A DNA stretch of 64,000 nucleotides from Chitinophaga niabensis. GTDB taxonomy: Bacteria > Bacteroidota > Bacteroidia > Chitinophagales > Chitinophagaceae. The notes below the pieces were generated by a model. That model did no database searches. It saw only the letters and a program-made list of their open reading frames with translations, and was not told the origin of the DNA. A program made the translations under genes and the position numbers. The stretch lies in NCBI RefSeq assembly GCF_900129465.1, contig NZ_FSRA01000001.1:2606482-2670481 (forward strand), written 5' to 3'. Position 1 is the stretch's first letter, and each line of letters opens with the position of its first letter. This document shows, piece by piece, positions 1 through 9,623 of this stretch.

Positions 1-1541
1 GGTTGCGCACCATTGGCTAATGGGTTCTTTTGTAATACATCCTTAATTTTAGCTGCATTTACCTGCTGCACACTTTGGTTATTGGCGATAGCGAGGTCTG
101 CTGCAATGGCCGTGGCCTGCGCCAATGCCATAAACACCGGTTCCATGCGAATTGAACCATAAGCAATGTGCGTGGCGGATAAACAAACCGGTACCAGCAG
201 ATTGCTGCAATCTGCTGTTTTAGGGATCAACGCAGCATAACCTACAGGGTAAGGCGGGAAACCACCCACTTCCACATTCCCTTCATTCTTCACCATTCCA
301 TTCACCACTATACGTTGTGTATTGTGAGAATCCATGGTATATGCTGCCATGCCTACGGGATCAGTCACTACGGTTTTGCCGGTACAGTTTGCCTGCGTCA
401 TTACATACTGGCCTATCATCCTGCGGGCTTCGCGGATATATAACTGGGGAGACCAGCCGCCGTTATCTGTGTATTCATCTTTGGGATATCCCCACTTTTT
501 CATGCTGGTACGCATCTCCTCCGGTACACGGGGATCGCTTGTAAAAAAGTATAAAAGTCCTTTGGTATAATCTTCGTGCTCCTTAATGATCCTGGCCCTC
601 GTAGCATTATCGCCTTCCGGGTAATCATAGTTCATACCGATCATATCCGTAGAGAACCCTCCCCTGTTATTGATGTCAGTTTTGTTATTCGGCATCCGGC
701 TCACGATGAAATAATCGCTGAGGCTTTGCTTTTGCGGTTGTGCTTTAAATAAACGTGCCAGCAACTCATAACGGGCAGGATCGTAATTATCCGGTTGGGT
801 GATGGGGATGCTGTTGGCAGGATCGTTACTGAGGCAGATCCGGTAATTATAGGCCTGTACATTTTTATCTCCTGTTCCGGTTGCCTGCAAAGCAGCAGGA
901 CTGATCCCCCATAGCAAACCACTCGCCGGTACACCCGGGGTTTTGTAGGGGTCTACGCCGTCGGGGAATTGATGTTCATGCAATAACTGCACACCATTAT
1001 AGGTTTCACCGTATTGGCTATTGGCTTCCCTGCCTACGGTGTAGGATACACCGGCTTTTGCCATGAGGTCCCCTTCATAGGAACAGTCGATAAACATTTT
1101 AGCTTCTACCACTAAACCGCTTTCCATTTGTATGGCGCTGATCTTCCTGTTAGTTTTTGTGGCACCGGAGATGCGCTGATCGTATAACACTTTCACTTTA
1201 GCCCTGCTGATATAATCCTGGAAAAGGCTTTCAGCCACGTGGGGTTCAAAGATCCATGATTCAAACTTTCCATAGTGTTTTCCGATACGGCGGTAGAAAT
1301 CAAGGGATAATCCCCTGATCGCATATTTGTTGCCGATATCCGTATAACCCAGGCCGCCGGTAGTTAACCCGCCAAGGTGTTTACCGGGCTCCAGGAGCAA
1401 TACGGAGCGGCCCATCATTTTGGCCGTATAAGCTGCTATCACACCGGCGGAACTACCGCCGTAGATACATATATCCACCTTCTCCTTAGCGCCTGCGGCT
1501 GCGTTACAGAATATCAGTATAGAAATGATCAACACTCTCAT
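1..1541 (-). CDS. FAD-dependent oxidoreductase, secreted (3' end cut by window)
   Basis: The gene starts at ATG 1541 and runs off the left edge, so about 513 codons are seen and the C-terminus is missing. A Sec signal peptide (residues 1-18, hydrophobic, ending AAAGA) is followed by a dinucleotide-binding Rossmann start, IYGGSSAGVIAA (about 26-37), with an acidic residue at E51 that would bind the FAD ribose, then HLGGLTTGG. This matches the FAD_oxidored family (PF12831) found in many Bacteroidota polysaccharide loci. The substrate is not known. The start overlaps the stop of the SGNH gene by four bases (ATGA), so the two are translationally coupled. It is the last visible gene of the locus that begins with the sigma factor at 11340. 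Function beyond FAD-dependent oxidoreductase is inference. Confidence 0.85.
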   Translation of the reverse strand, partial: MRVLIISILIFCNAAAGAKEKVDICIYGGSSAGVIAAYTAKMMGRSVLLLEPGKHLGGLTTGGLGYTDIGNKYAIRGLSLDFYRRIGKHYGKFESWIFEPHVAESLFQDYISRAKVKVLYDQRISGATKTNRKISAIQMESGLVVEAKMFIDCSYEGDLMAKAGVSYTVGREANSQYGETYNGVQLLHEHQFPDGVDPYKTPGVPASGLLWGISPAALQATGTGDKNVQAYNYRICLSNDPANSIPITQPDNYDPARYELLARLFKAQPQKQSLSDYFIVSRMPNNKTDINNRGGFSTDMIGMNYDYPEGDNATRARIIKEHEDYTKGLLYFFTSDPRVPEEMRTSMKKWGYPKDEYTDNGGWSPQLYIREARRMIGQYVMTQANCTGKTVVTDPVGMAAYTMDSHNTQRIVVNGMVKNEGNVEVGGFPPYPVGYAALIPKTADCSNLLVPVCLSATHIAYGSIRMEPVFMALAQATAIAADLAIANNQSVQQVNAAKIKDVLQKNPLANGAQ

Positions 1542-2242
1542 GATTGCAATAATTTATTTAGGTAAGCTGGATAACTTTCTTTCGTAACACTTCCGTCTCC
1601 GTTAGTAATGCTATCGCCAAAGCAAACGATCCTGCTTTGCGGGAGCTTTTGAAGAAGGATGTGTTCATATACCGCCAACCCTATGAAACGGTAGCCATTG
1701 GGAGTTGGATGGATGCCATCTGTTTTTTGACTATTAGCCTCATTCTGGATCAGCGAGTCTTTATCCAAACCTACCTTGCCTACTTTTTCAAAGAGTATTC
1801 CTAAGTCCAGCAATTCCGTTTTATATGCTGCAGCCAGGCTTTTGATGGTTTCGTTTACGGCAGCCCTTCTTTTAGCAGGCCCGTCTGTTCCATAGAAAGC
1901 AGGATCGTGACGGGTGAGCAGGTAAGGTTCATAGAAAGGCAGGATCGTCATCAGCAGCACTTTACTTTTGGATGCCTGGATCTTTTCTATGAGTGTTGCC
2001 ATATTCTTCCGGTATTGCTCCAGCGGAATGTATTTGCGGCTGTTCATGTCGTTTGTACCGGCCATAAGTACTGTGAGCGCAGGTTTGTGTGCGAGGCAGT
2101 CTTTATCGATCCTTTTTAAAAGATCGTCTGTATTATTGCCCCCTACGCCGGCATTGATCACTAAGGGATCGTTGTATGAAGCGCGCAGGGTCATGGCAAT
2201 GGTTGCCATGAGGGACGTGGACAGGAAAACTCTTCTATGCAT
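1538..2242 (-). CDS. SGNH/GDSL hydrolase with circularly permuted catalytic blocks
   Basis: This 234-residue protein has a signal-like N-terminus (1-21) and all four SGNH esterase blocks, but in the wrong order. Block II glycine (NAGVGGNN, 30-37) and block III (AGTNDM, 61-66) come first, then block V (DGIHPTPNGY, 175-184). Block I with the nucleophile (CFGDSITNG, 207-215; Ser211) lies at the very C-terminus, followed by SYPAYLNKLLQ, which in ordinary family members follows block I near the N-terminus. I translated the 3' end by hand and the frame is open to the TGA. The family hydrolyses acyl or acetyl esters, often on glycans. The start codon directly abuts the stop of the DUF4998 gene. It probably deacylates the sugar or glycan imported by this locus; that is inference. 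Confidence 0.85.
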   Translation of the reverse strand: MHRRVFLSTSLMATIAMTLRASYNDPLVINAGVGGNNTDDLLKRIDKDCLAHKPALTVLMAGTNDMNSRKYIPLEQYRKNMATLIEKIQASKSKVLLMTILPFYEPYLLTRHDPAFYGTDGPAKRRAAVNETIKSLAAAYKTELLDLGILFEKVGKVGLDKDSLIQNEANSQKTDGIHPTPNGYRFIGLAVYEHILLQKLPQSRIVCFGDSITNGDGSVTKESYPAYLNKLLQS

Positions 2243-2920
2243 TTACTCGGGTTTGGCGGTCAATTTTACCGTGGACGCAGCAAATATATCAATTGCATTT
2301 GGAACAGGCAAGTAGAGTGTTTCGTATTCCAGTTCGTTGTTCAATACATTAGCCGGGATATTGGTGATCATTTCAGAAGAGGGTACCTGTAAAGTTTGCG
2401 TTACGCCTGCCAGGTCTTTATACCGCAGCCGCAGGCCAAAAGTACGGGGATCCGCCACTACCCATTCAATACGGGTTTTGCCTGCGCTGTATACCGCTTT
2501 TTTAAAGAGCCTGTTCACGAGGTTACTGGTATAGAAAGCACCATACACGTCTCCGGTGGCATTATTCTTAATAGATACATTCCCTTTTGCATTATAGGAA
2601 TATACATCAAAGCTATATGGCCCTTCCGCCATGTTGTTTAATAACACGGTGATGGTATCCACTCCGGCAGTACGTGTTACAGCTACCTCCATGGAATCCT
2701 GGCGCTGATTCCAGTACACACGGCATTTAGTGATGCGGGAATCCGTTTTCAGTAACCAGGTTAGTTTAACGCGGTTATTGCCGGGATACACTTTAACGGA
2801 ATCTACTTTTCCCGGGTACACTATCTCCCCTCCCGGGGCAAAGTCTTTATAATCTTTATCACTTTTACCGCAGGCGGCGATAAAAAGTGCGGTGATGGTC
2901 AGTATGAAAATATGTTTCAT
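2243..2920 (-). CDS. DUF4998 domain lipoprotein
   Basis: A 225-residue protein with a lipoprotein signal peptide (hydrophobic 4-15, lipobox IAAC, Cys about 17) and the DUF4998 pattern: a short linker, then PGKVDSVKVYPGNNRVKL and LTWLLKTDSRI, a fibronectin III-like beta fold, followed by a second beta-rich half. DUF4998 proteins are found in Bacteroidota SusC/SusD loci and are thought to sit on the cell surface and bind glycan, but no activity is established. The gene lies 28 bases after the DUF4959 gene and its TAA touches the ATG of the SGNH hydrolase, so it is in the middle of the operon. The family call is by recognition of sequence style, not by search. Confidence 0.75.
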   Translation of the reverse strand: MKHIFILTITALFIAACGKSDKDYKDFAPGGEIVYPGKVDSVKVYPGNNRVKLTWLLKTDSRITKCRVYWNQRQDSMEVAVTRTAGVDTITVLLNNMAEGPYSFDVYSYNAKGNVSIKNNATGDVYGAFYTSNLVNRLFKKAVYSAGKTRIEWVVADPRTFGLRLRYKDLAGVTQTLQVPSSEMITNIPANVLNNELEYETLYLPVPNAIDIFAASTVKLTAKPE

Positions 2921-2948
2921 CGATCGTTTTTTTTCTTTGATGAATAGG

Positions 2949-4133
2949 TTAGCGCAGCTGCCCGAATATGGTCATCTCTGCCATCCAGAAATAATCTGAA
3001 TTACCCCATGTCTGTAACATCTTAATGCGGATATACCTTACAGGGGGGGCATCCAGCGGGAATTTGAACTCATGGCCAGCTATTGCTTTCAGGATATCAT
3101 CATTAGAGTTGGTACCAATCGGAAGACCGGAGGGCTTCACGGTTTCACAGTCCATCAGTTTCACCCAGCTGCTGAAGCTACCATCTGCTGAGGGGGTAGT
3201 GCTACCCCATACTTCAAACTGATGAGGATCACCTGCGCTGTACAGCAGCGCCTGTTCATCCGTAGCACCCCTTGGGACAAAGTTTAAGCGGCTCAGTTTA
3301 GCCGTTACGCCCATATCAAAAGTGATCCAGTGCGGAACACCGGAGCCGTTGGCTGTACGCAACCAACTGCTGGAGCTACTTGAGCCGCCGGCGATCACAT
3401 TATTCCACAGGTTACTCATGGGTTGATTGTTAAACAGGACGGCATCTGTCGGTAATTTATAGGCCTTGAACAGTTTCTTATCCAATTGCTGTTCAGCGAA
3501 TGGTGTAATGAGCTTACCGATGGTGTCAGAGAGATTACCCCATCTGTCCTGCACATACAAACCAAACCAACGTTCCTTGTCATCAAAACCGCGGGTGGAA
3601 AAGAACCCGCTCTTCTGGCTGGTATAAAACTTATCTGCCGGTATGATGGCACCTCTTTCATCTTTGGTGAGTACCCCTATTGTGATATTGGAAGAATCAT
3701 TGTTGACAAAACTGGTGGTGATACCGCCAAAATCTGCTTCAAATGAAAGGGAGGCCAGTGTTTTTTCTATGGGAGGCGTTAAAGGGTTCACCTTCACGGT
3801 AACAGGTGTGGAAGCTACTTCTGTACGGCTCACGGCATACAACTTCACTTCTCTTTCGTCCGTATTGCTAAAACCATCCAATGTGATAGTAGTGTTATAG
3901 AAAGTGGAGATCATTTCCATTTTCTTTCCCGTTCTGATCTCAAATTCCGCTTTTACATACAGGAGCTCCGGATCGTTGGGCAGCGTGTAGCTGAGTATTA
4001 CTTTGCCGGGCAGGTTCTGCACCTGCACATTACTTACCGGGCCGGGGGCTTTGCCGCCTTCTGCCAGTGGTTTCAGTTGTTCCTCTTTGCAGCCCAGCAC
4101 AAATACTGCAAGTAAGATTATTATGTTGCGCAT
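2949..4133 (-). CDS. DUF4959/DUF5126/DUF5000-type surface lipoprotein
   Basis: I place the start at ATG 4133, because it gives a clean lipoprotein signal (MRNIIILLAVFVLGCKEE, Cys15). An in-frame ATG at 4163 would add ten polar residues and overlap the SusD stop. The 394-residue protein has an N-terminal DUF4959-like Ig region (to about 115), a middle DUF5126-like region with RWFGLYVQDRWGNLSDT, and a C-terminal discoidin-like DUF5000 half with HWITFDMG and RYIRIKM, typical of F5/8 type C carbohydrate-binding folds. Such proteins accompany SusC/SusD pairs and are thought to help capture the ligand at the surface. It follows susD by 23 bases. The ligand is not known. Confidence 0.8.
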   Translation of the reverse strand: MRNIIILLAVFVLGCKEEQLKPLAEGGKAPGPVSNVQVQNLPGKVILSYTLPNDPELLYVKAEFEIRTGKKMEMISTFYNTTITLDGFSNTDEREVKLYAVSRTEVASTPVTVKVNPLTPPIEKTLASLSFEADFGGITTSFVNNDSSNITIGVLTKDERGAIIPADKFYTSQKSGFFSTRGFDDKERWFGLYVQDRWGNLSDTIGKLITPFAEQQLDKKLFKAYKLPTDAVLFNNQPMSNLWNNVIAGGSSSSSSWLRTANGSGVPHWITFDMGVTAKLSRLNFVPRGATDEQALLYSAGDPHQFEVWGSTTPSADGSFSSWVKLMDCETVKPSGLPIGTNSNDDILKAIAGHEFKFPLDAPPVRYIRIKMLQTWGNSDYFWMAEMTIFGQLR

Positions 4134-4156
4134 TGTAGTTTCATTAAGGTTTTTAA

Positions 4157-6046
4157 TTACCATCCGGGATTCTGCACCAGGTTGTTATTCACAATGAGAT
4201 CATTTTCCATGATCGGCCAGAGATAATCACGTTTCCTGAAAGTCATGTTAAACAATGATTTCACGGTGTAATATTCTGCCGCGGTTTTGCCGCCATAGTT
4301 CCATCCGGTGATGGGCTCATTCAACACACGTTCAGCTTCCTTCCATCTCCGGAGGTCCCAGAAACGTGCCCCTTCAAAGGCCATTTCTATCAGGCGTTCC
4401 TGGTGTATGATCTTGCGCATGCCATCCTTTTGCTGGTAAGCGCCCGGATTGGTAGAGAACTGCGTCCAGGATTCCGCTACGGTTTTGAGGCCGGCGCGTG
4501 CCCTTACGAGGTCTATCCACTTCATTGTTTCTGTAGTGGGGCCTTCTGATTCATTCAGGGCTTCCGCATACAACAGGTACATATCGGCTAACCGGATCAC
4601 GGGCCAGGGATAAGTTTGAAAGGTGATCTCATTGGCGTTGGAAACCGTCTGTGTGTTGACCAGTTTCTTAGGCCAGTAACCGGTGATGGAATAGGCCCAT
4701 GCATGGTTATTGGCTATCTGGCCCAGCTTTGCTTCAAGGTATGTATTTGTGGTATCGCTGAAACGGCCGTGACCATACCATCTTCCACCATCAAAACCAA
4801 GGCTTGCATAAAAGCGTACCTCTCTGTCGAAATTCAGTGCTGCGGTTTGATAAGCGGGTTTGATCCTGAGAAAGTCTCCTGCTACGGCGGTTTTTATATT
4901 ATACCGGTTCACGTAATCCCATGTCTTATCTTCTGAAATGGGTACACCATTTTTTGTATAGAACTGTTCTGCAATCTTAAGCGGTGCACCAAAGCTGGAT
5001 AATGTACCTGTTTGTTTATCTCCTGTAAACAGGCGGGGTAAACACTCCTGCTGCAGGCTGCCTATCAGGTTGCTTGTGCTGGTCCATACAATTTCTTTAT
5101 TCCATCTCTCGCAAACACTATTACGAACGCTCAATTCCACTCTTGTATCGTTAGAAATTGTAAAGGGATAGTTGGCGAGATTGAAAACATACAGTTCATT
5201 ACCTACGGCGTGGCATTCTTCAATGGCTACTTTACAGGCTTCCGCTGCTATTTTCCATTTCTGTTCATCATATTGCGGATTGAAAAGGCTCACTCCTTCC
5301 TTTCCTTTAAAAGTACCATAGTCACTATTTCCATTAAACAAAGGACTGGCCGCTGTTACCAGCAGTTGTGCCTTCACGCATAATGCAATGGACTTTGTTA
5401 TCCTGCCGGCTTCAGTGGCTTCATTATCGATCCGCGGCGGGAGGTCTGCAGCTGCTTCATCCAGCAAGCGGGCGATATAGTTTACGCAGGAATCTACCGG
5501 CGCCTGTTTCACTCTTACTTCCGAGGTGCTGCTGGTAATGGGAAGGTTTTTATCTATTAAGGGAATAGGCCCGTACATCCGGAACAGGAAGAAATGATAA
5601 TAGGCTTTCAGGAATTTCACTTCCGCCGCCCATCTTACTTTTTCATATTCATCCATGTCCGGCACCTTACTGATATTTTCCAGGAAGGTGTTGCAATCCC
5701 TGAGGGCCACAAACATGCCTCTTCCTCCCTGCCCGCCTCCAAAATAATTGGAGTAGGGATTCACTACGTTCTGAAATCCCTTGGCTATATTCCAGGCCAC
5801 TTTATTAACGTTCACATTGAAATCATTGGCCCATATTTCATCACCACCTAATATGGTGAGATAATCATATGAACTGACAAACCTTGGCTGATAACTGTAA
5901 CAGGTGAAAAGGAATTGCTCTGCCGTATTGCGCATTCTGAAAACATGATCTACCGTTGCAATATTATCCGGTACAATATCCAGATAATGACAGCCAAAGG
6001 TGAATGGCCAGAGGAGTAATACGATCGATATTTTTAAGTACTTCAT
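4157..6046 (-). CDS. SusD/RagB family nutrient-binding lipoprotein
   Basis: A 629-residue SusD-like protein. The N-terminus is a lipoprotein signal (lipobox TFGC, Cys about 19) followed by YLDIVPDN, the usual SusD opening. TPR-like helices follow (FLKAYYHFFLFRMYGPIPLI is the hallmark YF..YGPIPL motif). The C-terminal RagB/SusD domain contains PVIRLADMYLLYAEALNE, LVRARAG, IIHQERLIEMAFEGARFWDLRRW and a final WPI..NDLIVNNNLVQNPGW, all family signatures. The protein is expected to sit on the outer face of the outer membrane as the lid of the SusC channel. It starts 11 bases after susC. Substrate cannot be read from the sequence; the neighbouring esterase suggests an acylated glycan. Confidence 0.95.
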   Translation of the reverse strand: MKYLKISIVLLLWPFTFGCHYLDIVPDNIATVDHVFRMRNTAEQFLFTCYSYQPRFVSSYDYLTILGGDEIWANDFNVNVNKVAWNIAKGFQNVVNPYSNYFGGGQGGRGMFVALRDCNTFLENISKVPDMDEYEKVRWAAEVKFLKAYYHFFLFRMYGPIPLIDKNLPITSSTSEVRVKQAPVDSCVNYIARLLDEAAADLPPRIDNEATEAGRITKSIALCVKAQLLVTAASPLFNGNSDYGTFKGKEGVSLFNPQYDEQKWKIAAEACKVAIEECHAVGNELYVFNLANYPFTISNDTRVELSVRNSVCERWNKEIVWTSTSNLIGSLQQECLPRLFTGDKQTGTLSSFGAPLKIAEQFYTKNGVPISEDKTWDYVNRYNIKTAVAGDFLRIKPAYQTAALNFDREVRFYASLGFDGGRWYGHGRFSDTTNTYLEAKLGQIANNHAWAYSITGYWPKKLVNTQTVSNANEITFQTYPWPVIRLADMYLLYAEALNESEGPTTETMKWIDLVRARAGLKTVAESWTQFSTNPGAYQQKDGMRKIIHQERLIEMAFEGARFWDLRRWKEAERVLNEPITGWNYGGKTAAEYYTVKSLFNMTFRKRDYLWPIMENDLIVNNNLVQNPGW

Positions 6047-6057
6047 TAGATCTCTTT

Positions 6058-9000
6058 TTAAAATGATAACTGCGCACCAACATTGATCACTTTTTGCAGC
6101 GGGTAACCTAAACCGTTACCACCCATTTCCACATCCCAGTCTTTAAACTTACTGAGCAATAAAAGATTGATGCCGCTGGCGTATATCCTTGTTTTGTCAA
6201 TCTTGTACCGTTTGGTGAATGTGGTGGGCAGTGTATAGCCCAGTTCCATTGTTTTCAGGCGCAGGAATGCTCCATTGCGCATGAACCAGGTGCTTATCTG
6301 TGTATTGTTTGCCAGGGGTTGTGAACTGAGGCGCGGCCATTTGGCATAGAGGTTCCGGTCCTGTTCAGACCAATGGTCATCTGCATAAGCCTGCAATAAA
6401 GCCCTGCTATTCACAAAAGGAGCTGTATTCGCGGCATCTATCCAGAAGGATTCTCTTGCGAGACCCTGGAAGAAAGCAGACACATCAAAGTTCTTCCAGC
6501 CCAGTGAAAAACCGAAACCATAAACGATCTCCGGCGTAGTGGGATAACCAATGGGCACCATATCCCGCGTGGTGATCTGGCCATCGCCATTTACATCATG
6601 ATATTTGATATCCCCTGCTCTGTACTCTCCGAATCCCTGCGCCGGCGAATTCGCTACTTCTGCATCATCGCCGAATAAACGCTCTGCGATATATCCCCGC
6701 TGCTGTGAAAGTGGCCATCCTACTCTCGACAAATATTTCTCTGTGTATTCCGGTTCTTCATACACCAGGAACTTACTGGTAGCATAGGTTACGTTACCTC
6801 TTGCCTGGATCCAGAAGTTAGGGTTAAAGTGATGACTGTAATCAACGGAGAGATCAAATCCTTTACCAGTAGCTTCTCCCAGGTTAGCTTTCACATCTGA
6901 GCTGGGGCCTAATGAGCCACCCAGCACACCCATTGTTACGGGGATAAAGGCGCGGGTCATCAGGATGTTCTTGCGGTGTTCTGTGTAAACATCCAGGAGT
7001 ATGTTTATTTTATTGAACAGGCCTATTTCCAGACCATAGTTGGTTTTTACGGCGGTTTCCCAGGTGATATCGTTATTACCATAACGGTTCACAAAAATAC
7101 CATTGCGGCCATAAGTATAGGTTGTACCAAATACAGATCTGCGTGCACCGTCATTCATATTCACATCTGCGAGGTAAAAGAAGCGGTCTTCCGGAGAACC
7201 GATGGCATCATTTCCTACGAGGCCATAGGTGTAACGCAGCTTCAGGTTATTCACCACGTTTTGCAGTGGCTTCCAGAAATTCTCGTTGGATACGATCCAG
7301 GCAGCACCCACAGAGGGGAAAAAGCCAAAACGTTTAGACTCGTAGAAACGTTCAGAACCATTATAACCAAAGTCGAACTCCGCGAAATACTTGTTATCAT
7401 AAGAATAAGTATATCTGCCGGAGAGGCCAATGTTGCGATGCGGCAATGACAATTGCAGGGAGCCGCCATTTGCCGTGATCTGGTTGTTCATCAGAAACAC
7501 GAGCAGGGCACTGACGTTATGCTTTTCATCAATGGCTTTGTTATAGTTTAAAGAAGTTTGGATATAGGTGGTGGAATTAATGGTTTTATTTCCTTCTGTA
7601 TAGTTAAGATATTCCGTACCGGTGGTAGGATTCAGCATATTCAGGGTGTAACTATCTGCATACTTATCGTAACTGCCTACCTGGTACCAGAACGGATTGT
7701 AGAAACGTTTCACATCAAAATAAGAAACGCGGGATGTATTGAACAGTGCGTTGAGCACCAGCCCTTCTGTGATCATTGAGAGGTTCTGCTTCAATTCAAA
7801 CTGCGCCACCAGGTTGGAGCGGGTGGATTGCATATACCCTTTCACCATATCCGCATAGGGATTGATAAAATCACCTCCATCCCCGGCATTGCCGAACATG
7901 ATATGCCTTACAAATGAATGAGCGGAATCCGTTGGATAATAAGCCGGGAATAACACAGGGTTGGCATAGATCACTCTCTGGTACATTTCCGAGCCGGAAT
8001 TCAGCGGACCGGTGTAATCATCAAAAGTGCCGAATAACCTCACCCCCACTTCTGTTGATTTGGTGAGATTAATGTTCACGTTGGAACGCAGGGAATATGT
8101 TTTGAGGTTGATATTATTGTTGAAGTTATTGCGCTTGTCCACTTTCAACATACCGTTATCCTTGTTCAGCGTAGCAGCCAGGTAATAACGGGCAATCTTA
8201 CCACCACCGGAAACATTGAAGTTGGCGCGCTGGTTCATGGTATAATCCTTGAACATTTCCTTCCGCCAGTCTGTGGCGGGATATACAAGCGGATTAGTCC
8301 CTGCAATGGTATTATCTATTTTTTCCTCCTGGTAAGGTAACTTTTCCAGTGGTGTACGTGTAAGCACGGCTTCATTGCCTAAACGCATATAGGTGATAGG
8401 ATCTGCCAGCTTCACGTTCTTTGTGGGGGCAGACATAGAATTTTCCAGGCGTACAGAGATCCTTGCTTTGCCTTCCACCCCTTCCTTGGTAGTAACCAGG
8501 ATCACGCCATTAGCGCCACGTGCACCATATAATGCAGTAGAGGTAGCATCTTTCATGATGGAAAAGCTGGCAATGTCGTCTACCTGTAAACGCGAAAGGT
8601 CTGTAGTGGTAAGTTCCACCCCATCTATGAGGATCAGCGGATCTTTTTTATATCCAAAAGTGGTAACACCGCGAATGAAGAAGTCTGCATTATCTGCTCC
8701 CGGCTCCCCACTCCGCTGATAAGCGATCACACCAGCCAAACGGCCGGCCAGTGCTGTGGTTAAGTTACTCGATGGTACTTTCAGCTCTTTAGGATTAATG
8801 GTGGTCATAGCACCTACCACTTCTTTCTTTTTCTGTGTACCGAATGCCACGATCACTGTTTCTTCCAGTTGGTTGGAAGCATAGGCCAGGCGAACATTGA
8901 TCACATCCCTGCCGCTCACGGTGATCTCCTGTTTGTCAAATCCCACCATACTGTAAATGAGTACCGTGGCATCGTCCGGAACATCTAGCACATATTTACC

Positions 9001-9486
9001 ATTCAGGTCCGTGGTGGTTCCCACGCTGGGTGTACTTTTCACCTGGATGGTAACACCCGGCAGCGGCATACCGGAAGTATCGGTAACAATACCTCTTACA
9101 TCCTTTCTCGCGGTATTCTCGCCAATGGTGGTAATGGCAATGAGGTTCCCTTCCAGCAGCTTGTATTCCAGGTTGGCAACCGGCAGTACTGTTTGCAGCA
9201 CTTTGAACACGGATTCCCCCTCCACATTCAGGTCTATTTTCCGGTCGGTCTTTAACTTCCGCTCACTGAAAATGAAGTGATACTTTGTTTGTGCTTCTAT
9301 GAGCAACAACACTTTCTTCAGGTCTGCTGCCTGGAGGTTCAGGGACACTTTATCCTGAGACCGCACGGTGGCTGAAACCTGTAGCAAAGACAGCAAAATA
9401 AAAATGAAGGTCAGTTTCATAAACACGAATGCCTTTATTAGCGCATGCTGAGGCCTGAAAGCATACACTAAGTGCTTTTTTTTCAT
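6058..9486 (-). CDS. SusC/RagA TonB-linked outer membrane transporter with STN domain
   Basis: A 1142-residue SusC-like protein. After a signal peptide (hydrophobic about 20-38) comes an STN domain (about 45-125: LNLQAADLKKVLLLIEAQ), the signal-transduction module that contacts a FecR anti-sigma factor. A CarboxypepD_reg Ig-like domain (about 128-205: GIVTDTSGMPLPGVTIQVK), a plug domain (VIVAFGTQKKKEVVGAMTTI, then LILIDGVE) and a 22-strand barrel ending in NVGAQLSF follow. It should import a ligand through the outer membrane with TonB energy. The STN domain fits the FecR and sigma genes just upstream. An in-frame ATG further down (MKLTFIFILL) is an alternative start that would still leave a signal peptide. 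Confidence 0.95.
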   Translation of the reverse strand: MKKKHLVYAFRPQHALIKAFVFMKLTFIFILLSLLQVSATVRSQDKVSLNLQAADLKKVLLLIEAQTKYHFIFSERKLKTDRKIDLNVEGESVFKVLQTVLPVANLEYKLLEGNLIAITTIGENTARKDVRGIVTDTSGMPLPGVTIQVKSTPSVGTTTDLNGKYVLDVPDDATVLIYSMVGFDKQEITVSGRDVINVRLAYASNQLEETVIVAFGTQKKKEVVGAMTTINPKELKVPSSNLTTALAGRLAGVIAYQRSGEPGADNADFFIRGVTTFGYKKDPLILIDGVELTTTDLSRLQVDDIASFSIMKDATSTALYGARGANGVILVTTKEGVEGKARISVRLENSMSAPTKNVKLADPITYMRLGNEAVLTRTPLEKLPYQEEKIDNTIAGTNPLVYPATDWRKEMFKDYTMNQRANFNVSGGGKIARYYLAATLNKDNGMLKVDKRNNFNNNINLKTYSLRSNVNINLTKSTEVGVRLFGTFDDYTGPLNSGSEMYQRVIYANPVLFPAYYPTDSAHSFVRHIMFGNAGDGGDFINPYADMVKGYMQSTRSNLVAQFELKQNLSMITEGLVLNALFNTSRVSYFDVKRFYNPFWYQVGSYDKYADSYTLNMLNPTTGTEYLNYTEGNKTINSTTYIQTSLNYNKAIDEKHNVSALLVFLMNNQITANGGSLQLSLPHRNIGLSGRYTYSYDNKYFAEFDFGYNGSERFYESKRFGFFPSVGAAWIVSNENFWKPLQNVVNNLKLRYTYGLVGNDAIGSPEDRFFYLADVNMNDGARRSVFGTTYTYGRNGIFVNRYGNNDITWETAVKTNYGLEIGLFNKINILLDVYTEHRKNILMTRAFIPVTMGVLGGSLGPSSDVKANLGEATGKGFDLSVDYSHHFNPNFWIQARGNVTYATSKFLVYEEPEYTEKYLSRVGWPLSQQRGYIAERLFGDDAEVANSPAQGFGEYRAGDIKYHDVNGDGQITTRDMVPIGYPTTPEIVYGFGFSLGWKNFDVSAFFQGLARESFWIDAANTAPFVNSRALLQAYADDHWSEQDRNLYAKWPRLSSQPLANNTQISTWFMRNGAFLRLKTMELGYTLPTTFTKRYKIDKTRIYASGINLLLLSKFKDWDVEMGGNGLGYPLQKVINVGAQLSF

Positions 9487-9564
9487 AACTTCGTAGAATT
9501 AGTAATTGATTAATAGGAAGCCGCTGTCCCTTAAATACGGCAACTTCCATTACATGCTAATGAG

Positions 9565-9597
9565 CGAGGGATGGTTAGAACATCTCTCGTTTTTTTT
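9565..9597. other. hairpin in the fecR-susC gap
   Basis: CGAGGGATG (9565-9573) and CATCTCTCG (9581-9589) form a nine-pair stem with one wobble and a seven-base loop. Eight T follow on the plus strand, so it has terminator form for plus-strand (antisense) transcription, while the surrounding genes are all on the minus strand. On the minus strand it would be a stem in the leader of the susC mRNA. Function not known. Confidence 0.45.
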
Positions 9598-9623
9598 GCT
9601 ACAGCAAAGGCATTTTATTTTGG

